Shown here: piece by piece, positions 60,676 to 64,000 of the stretch
How the letters are laid out: the number at the start of each line of letters is the position of its first letter
Numbering within the stretch: the first letter of the stretch is position 1
Assembly (NCBI GenBank): GCA_916700875.1
Contig: CAKAKS010000067.1
Span: forward strand, 7,839,591-7,903,590
Length of the DNA stretch: 64,000 bases
Source: Sebastes aleutianus
Taxonomy: Eukaryota > Chordata > Actinopteri > Perciformes > Sebastidae
Reading direction: 5' to 3'
Notes under the pieces: generated by a model
What the model was told of the DNA's origin: nothing
Databases searched by the model: none
The model's input: the letters and a program-made list of their open reading frames with translations, nothing else
Translations under genes and position numbers: made by a program

Positions 60676-60799
60676 CCTAGTATCATACAGCCTCTGAATG
60701 CCCTAGGTCTCTAGTTTGTGGTTGTAAAGTTTCATGAGGCAGTGATTATCCTAGAGGTCACCAAGGGTCATTTTATACAGTGAGGTCAAATTTATTATT

Positions 60800-61010
60800 T
60801 CATGGGTACCCATAGAACAGAGGTCAAGAGACCCCTTTGAAAATGGACATGCCAGTTTTTCCTCGCCAAAATGTAGCCTAACTTTAGAGCTCCTTCCTAA
60901 CAATGACATGACATGATGACCAATGGATTCATTAGATTCTGTAGTTTCATATGATATCTGGACCTTCACTCTAGCTCTAAAACTGAACCTGCTACAGCCT
61001 CTGAAAGACA
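60800..61010 (+). mobile_element. hAT-like family A fragment
   Basis: Reads 'gggtacccatagaacagagg', 'gacccctttgaaaatggaca', 'tgccagtttttcctcgccaa' and 'tagtttcatatgat', in family A order. Both termini are missing. Directly after it, 61058-61073 reads 'aaggttgggaaccacta', the inverse of the CAGTGGTTCCC terminus. Confidence 0.7.
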
Positions 61011-61429
61011 GTAAAGTCTGTCGGGATTGCCTGCGATCCCGTGGGTCTCAGAGGGAAAGGTTGGGAACCACTACTGTTTGGTGCTGAGCCGGTAGTGTAG
61101 AGTGGGTTTAAGTGCTTTTTCACGGAAAACAGCTGCTGAGCTGATGAGAGCGGTGAGAGTGAACCAAAACAGGAAAGTTTTGTGCCATAAAACCAAAACA
61201 ATGAGCTAAAAGACGCTGAAACACTGCAGAGCTGCAGAGTTTGGTGATAGTTCTCAGTGGGTTCGTCACTGCAAGCGACTTTAATTGGTACTTCTGCAAG
61301 TTTAGTTTGAGGTTCTCTTTTCTTCTATCTATGTTAACAAACTTATTTCTTTCACACACATTTCTTCGTCTATGAACCAGAAAACTTTTTCCAAAATGCT
61401 TCTTTTTTTTTCACCCACTGCTGACCTGG

Positions 61430-61720
61430 TTAAGGTGAAAAATGCTTTTATATCATCTCTTTTAAAAAAAAATGTAATGCTCCATACTCCGAGTCAGAAT
61501 TCCCTCTCCTCTCTACATTTAGTTCAGACTGCAGCAACAAGACTTCTAACCAAATCTACAAGACGTGACTGTAAGTCTTCTGTTTTCAGCCTTGCTGCGC
61601 TGCTCGATGTTAACATTTCATCGATCACCTTTCAAGTCTTGTGCTGGACGAAGGAAACATCTCGGGTTAAATCCCATCACTCTTTTACAGACATGGTGTT
61701 ACATCACGCTTGTTCTTCTC
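61430..61720 (+). mobile_element. Decayed L2-type LINE C-terminal remnant
   Basis: The translated frame contains 'SSLHLVQTAATRLLTKSTRR' and later 'SSITFQVLCWTKE'. These line up with the conserved L2/RTE-type tail, where a LQ-x-VQNAAARLL segment is followed by an R-I-DFKVLLL segment. The surrounding sequence, including the rest of the frame to 61767, is diverged and T-rich. It is dead. Confidence 0.6.
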
Positions 61721-64000
61721 TCTTTTTCTTACTGGTTACTTTATTGTTCTATTACCATTGCATTTGACTTCATTTCTTATCAACTTGGTACATTTTTCTA
61801 TGTGGTTAAAGTTGTATACAGTATATGTATATGTTTATGTGTATGTTTGGGTATGTACCAAATGAATGGATGTCTACACATGCGTGCATGTTTATGCGTG
61901 TATATCTAGTTATGTACTGTATAGCCTACATGTATGTCTCTTGATTACTCACAGTATTAATGTAAAAATGCTAACTGTTTTTTTTCATAACTACAACCTC
62001 AATTGTTGTAAAATATACGTAACAGGTAAATAATAATTTCCTAATAAGTGTCCTGAAAAGACCCCTGTCATTTGACACAAATTATGTTCAAGAAATGCAC
62101 CTTTAAATAATTAATATGAATTAACGGACCAAGTCTTTTAGTCAGTAGTCAGCAGGCTACAGGCAAGCATACAGTTCAACATAAAAGTCAAAATAAGAAA
62201 TCCAATTACTTGGATTTTAATGGAGCAGTTCTTTCAAAGAACTTTCTCTGGAAATCAACATCTGCTTTCGAACTAAAGTAAATTAATTAAAAATACCAGC
62301 AAAAACTCCTTAACCAATTTGTACCAAAACATAGTTATTTATAGTAAATATTCTAGAAATTATTAGGAAGCAACTGTATTATAAATATATTAAACTAATG
62401 AAAATAAACTAAGCTACAGTATATGACTTTCTGCAGAGCCATATGGCGCCATCTCAACACAAACCGTTGCTGTGATTTCCCGTCTAAAAGTCCTCAGAGC
62501 CTCTGTGCTTGCTCTTGCTGTGTTTTGGTTTGGTAGTTTTCTCTCTCTGCTGCTCTGTGGAGCACTTTGAACTTTGTTTTGAAAAGTATTCTGTAGCTTA
62601 TGTAAAGTTTATCAATATTAATGCAAAACTGCTGAAGCCACTGCTTGAGACATTAAACGCATCACTTTCAGGACTCCACACTCTATTAGAGCTGCAAATT
62701 TAATAAGTGGCTATTTGTTGTTTCAGTGTGCCAAAAAAACAAAACAAATGGCTATTTATTGTGCTATATATGCATATATATAGAGGAGTTTAATACACAG
62801 ACACAGTAGGCTGCAGCACACACAGCATGGACATGAATTCAAGACACCAACAATAAAATAGGAGCAGCAGAGAATCAGCACCAGAGCTGCAGGCTGCAAT
62901 AATCCAACACTGAAAATGATTTAGTTTGTTTTATCTTAAAGCTGAAATCTATAAAATTTGTGTAGGTAATAAATCTGTATAGTCTCTTTTTAAAGCTATT
63001 GTAGCTGCAGCTACAGAAGCTCTGCTTAAAAAAGGAAATAAAAGCTTTTCAGTTTTGCTTTTAAGAATGCATGTTATATAAAAAGGAGAAATTATAAAAA
63101 AGGAAAAGGTATCATTTTTAATAATTTAAAATACAACAAGCTCAAAATATTGATTAACATGTGCAAGCAGCCTAATGGATTGAAAATGTTACTAACTGTA
63201 AGTAAAAAAAAAAAAGTGTGCAAAATGTACTTAAAGTATAAAAAGTAAAAGTACTCCGAGCATAAAACTGTTGCTATTATATAGTTTGATTATTATTACT
63301 GGTGAAGTGTGAGCAGCATTTTATTGTTGTAGTTGGTCAAGGTGGAGCTAATATTAACTATAATACACATTTTAGTATATTTCACTATGTGTAGTGTTAA
63401 TTAAACTGTTGGGTAGTTTAATCTGGAATAATGTCTCGTATTTTATAATCTTATCTTGTGTGTAAAAGCCTAATTTCTAAAGTAACTACAGCTGTCAAAT
63501 AAAAGTAGTGCAGTAAACAGCATAATAATCCTGAAATGTGAAATATAGTGGAATAGAAGTATAAATCAAAATCAGATTTGTTTACCAAGTACAGACATAC
63601 AAGGTGACTCTGGATTTATGCATCTCTCTCAATGTACTTATCCAGAAATAGAAATGACAGCTAGGAACAAGGACAACAAAACCATTAAGACTGAAATAAA
63701 TTGAATTTGTGGTAGTTTTATGTTAAGACAGCAAAAAAAGTTGTGTTGAGCATAACTCTGCAACGCTTATTGTAATTATGTGTTTATGTTATGTAGAGTG
63801 AACAAAAGTTATTCATTTTATTGAACAAGAAAATAATTACTTGTCATATGAACATAAGAACATTGAGTACATATTTGTACAACATTGTTTTTAGTTCATT
63901 CAACTATAAAATTATAAGTACACAATGTATGTGTTGTTAACTGGCATTAAACTAATTAGGCTAAATCTGCTTCATACATTTTAGTTAAATAAACTCAAAA
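61721..64000. other. AT-rich non-coding stretch
   Basis: No exon recognised. 63205-63260 carries 'gtacttaaagtataaaaagt', resembling internal sequence of the CAGTGGTGGAA family. 63566-63605 resembles the repeat at 36951-37020. Confidence 0.35.

Noticed and set aside
1..64000. CRISPR arrays, operons, phage or plasmid modules
   Set aside because: No regularly spaced direct repeats or packed prokaryotic-style genes. The introns and transposon types are those of a vertebrate.

Overview
This window looks like ordinary nuclear DNA from a ray-finned fish, most likely a percomorph teleost. It is AT-rich and gene-poor, with long introns, many microsatellites, and dense small non-autonomous DNA transposons (hAT-like, PIF/Harbinger-like and TTAA-target), plus decayed LINE and tRNA-derived SINE fragments. 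No bacterial-type operons, CRISPR arrays or rRNA genes were seen. I recognise one gene with confidence: the last two coding exons of an alpha-2,6-sialyltransferase of the ST6GALNAC family, closest to ST6GALNAC3. They lie on the + strand at 24078-24185 and 27694-27883. The splice phases match exactly and the stop codon is at 27881-27883.

Layout. Bases 1-24077 lie upstream of the first visible exon and are best read as intron of the same gene, because the exon encoding sialylmotif L is not in the window. This part holds hAT-like elements at 3598-4083, 7643-7945 and 14558-14933, a Harbinger-like MITE at 5664-6296, a minus-strand LINE remnant near 10.7-11.2 kb, a SINE near 18.2 kb, and several copies of one abundant hAT-like family (called family A here). 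Bases 24186-27693 are the last intron; it ends in a roughly 135-base C/T-rich microsatellite that runs into the 3' splice site. From 27884 onward come the 3' UTR (its end is uncertain) and then intergenic DNA, again rich in transposons.

A second possible coding segment lies at 43167-43474 (+). It is an open, splice-flanked segment whose pattern recalls a family of uncharacterised teleost proteins, but I cannot prove it is a gene. The rest of 28-64 kb is mainly transposon copies and old repeats. Many insertion boundaries can be defined to the base by target-site duplications (TSDs). Several insertions are nested: family A inside a GGGATGCACC hAT element at 54.9-55.4 kb, and a CAGGGTG element splitting an older repeat at 48.3-49.5 kb.

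I found no convincing evidence of an undescribed biological system. The most useful follow-ups are the candidate exon at 43.2 kb, the unusual 3' splice-site region at 27.5-27.7 kb, the promoter-like block near 15.05 kb, and the rearranged family A copies.
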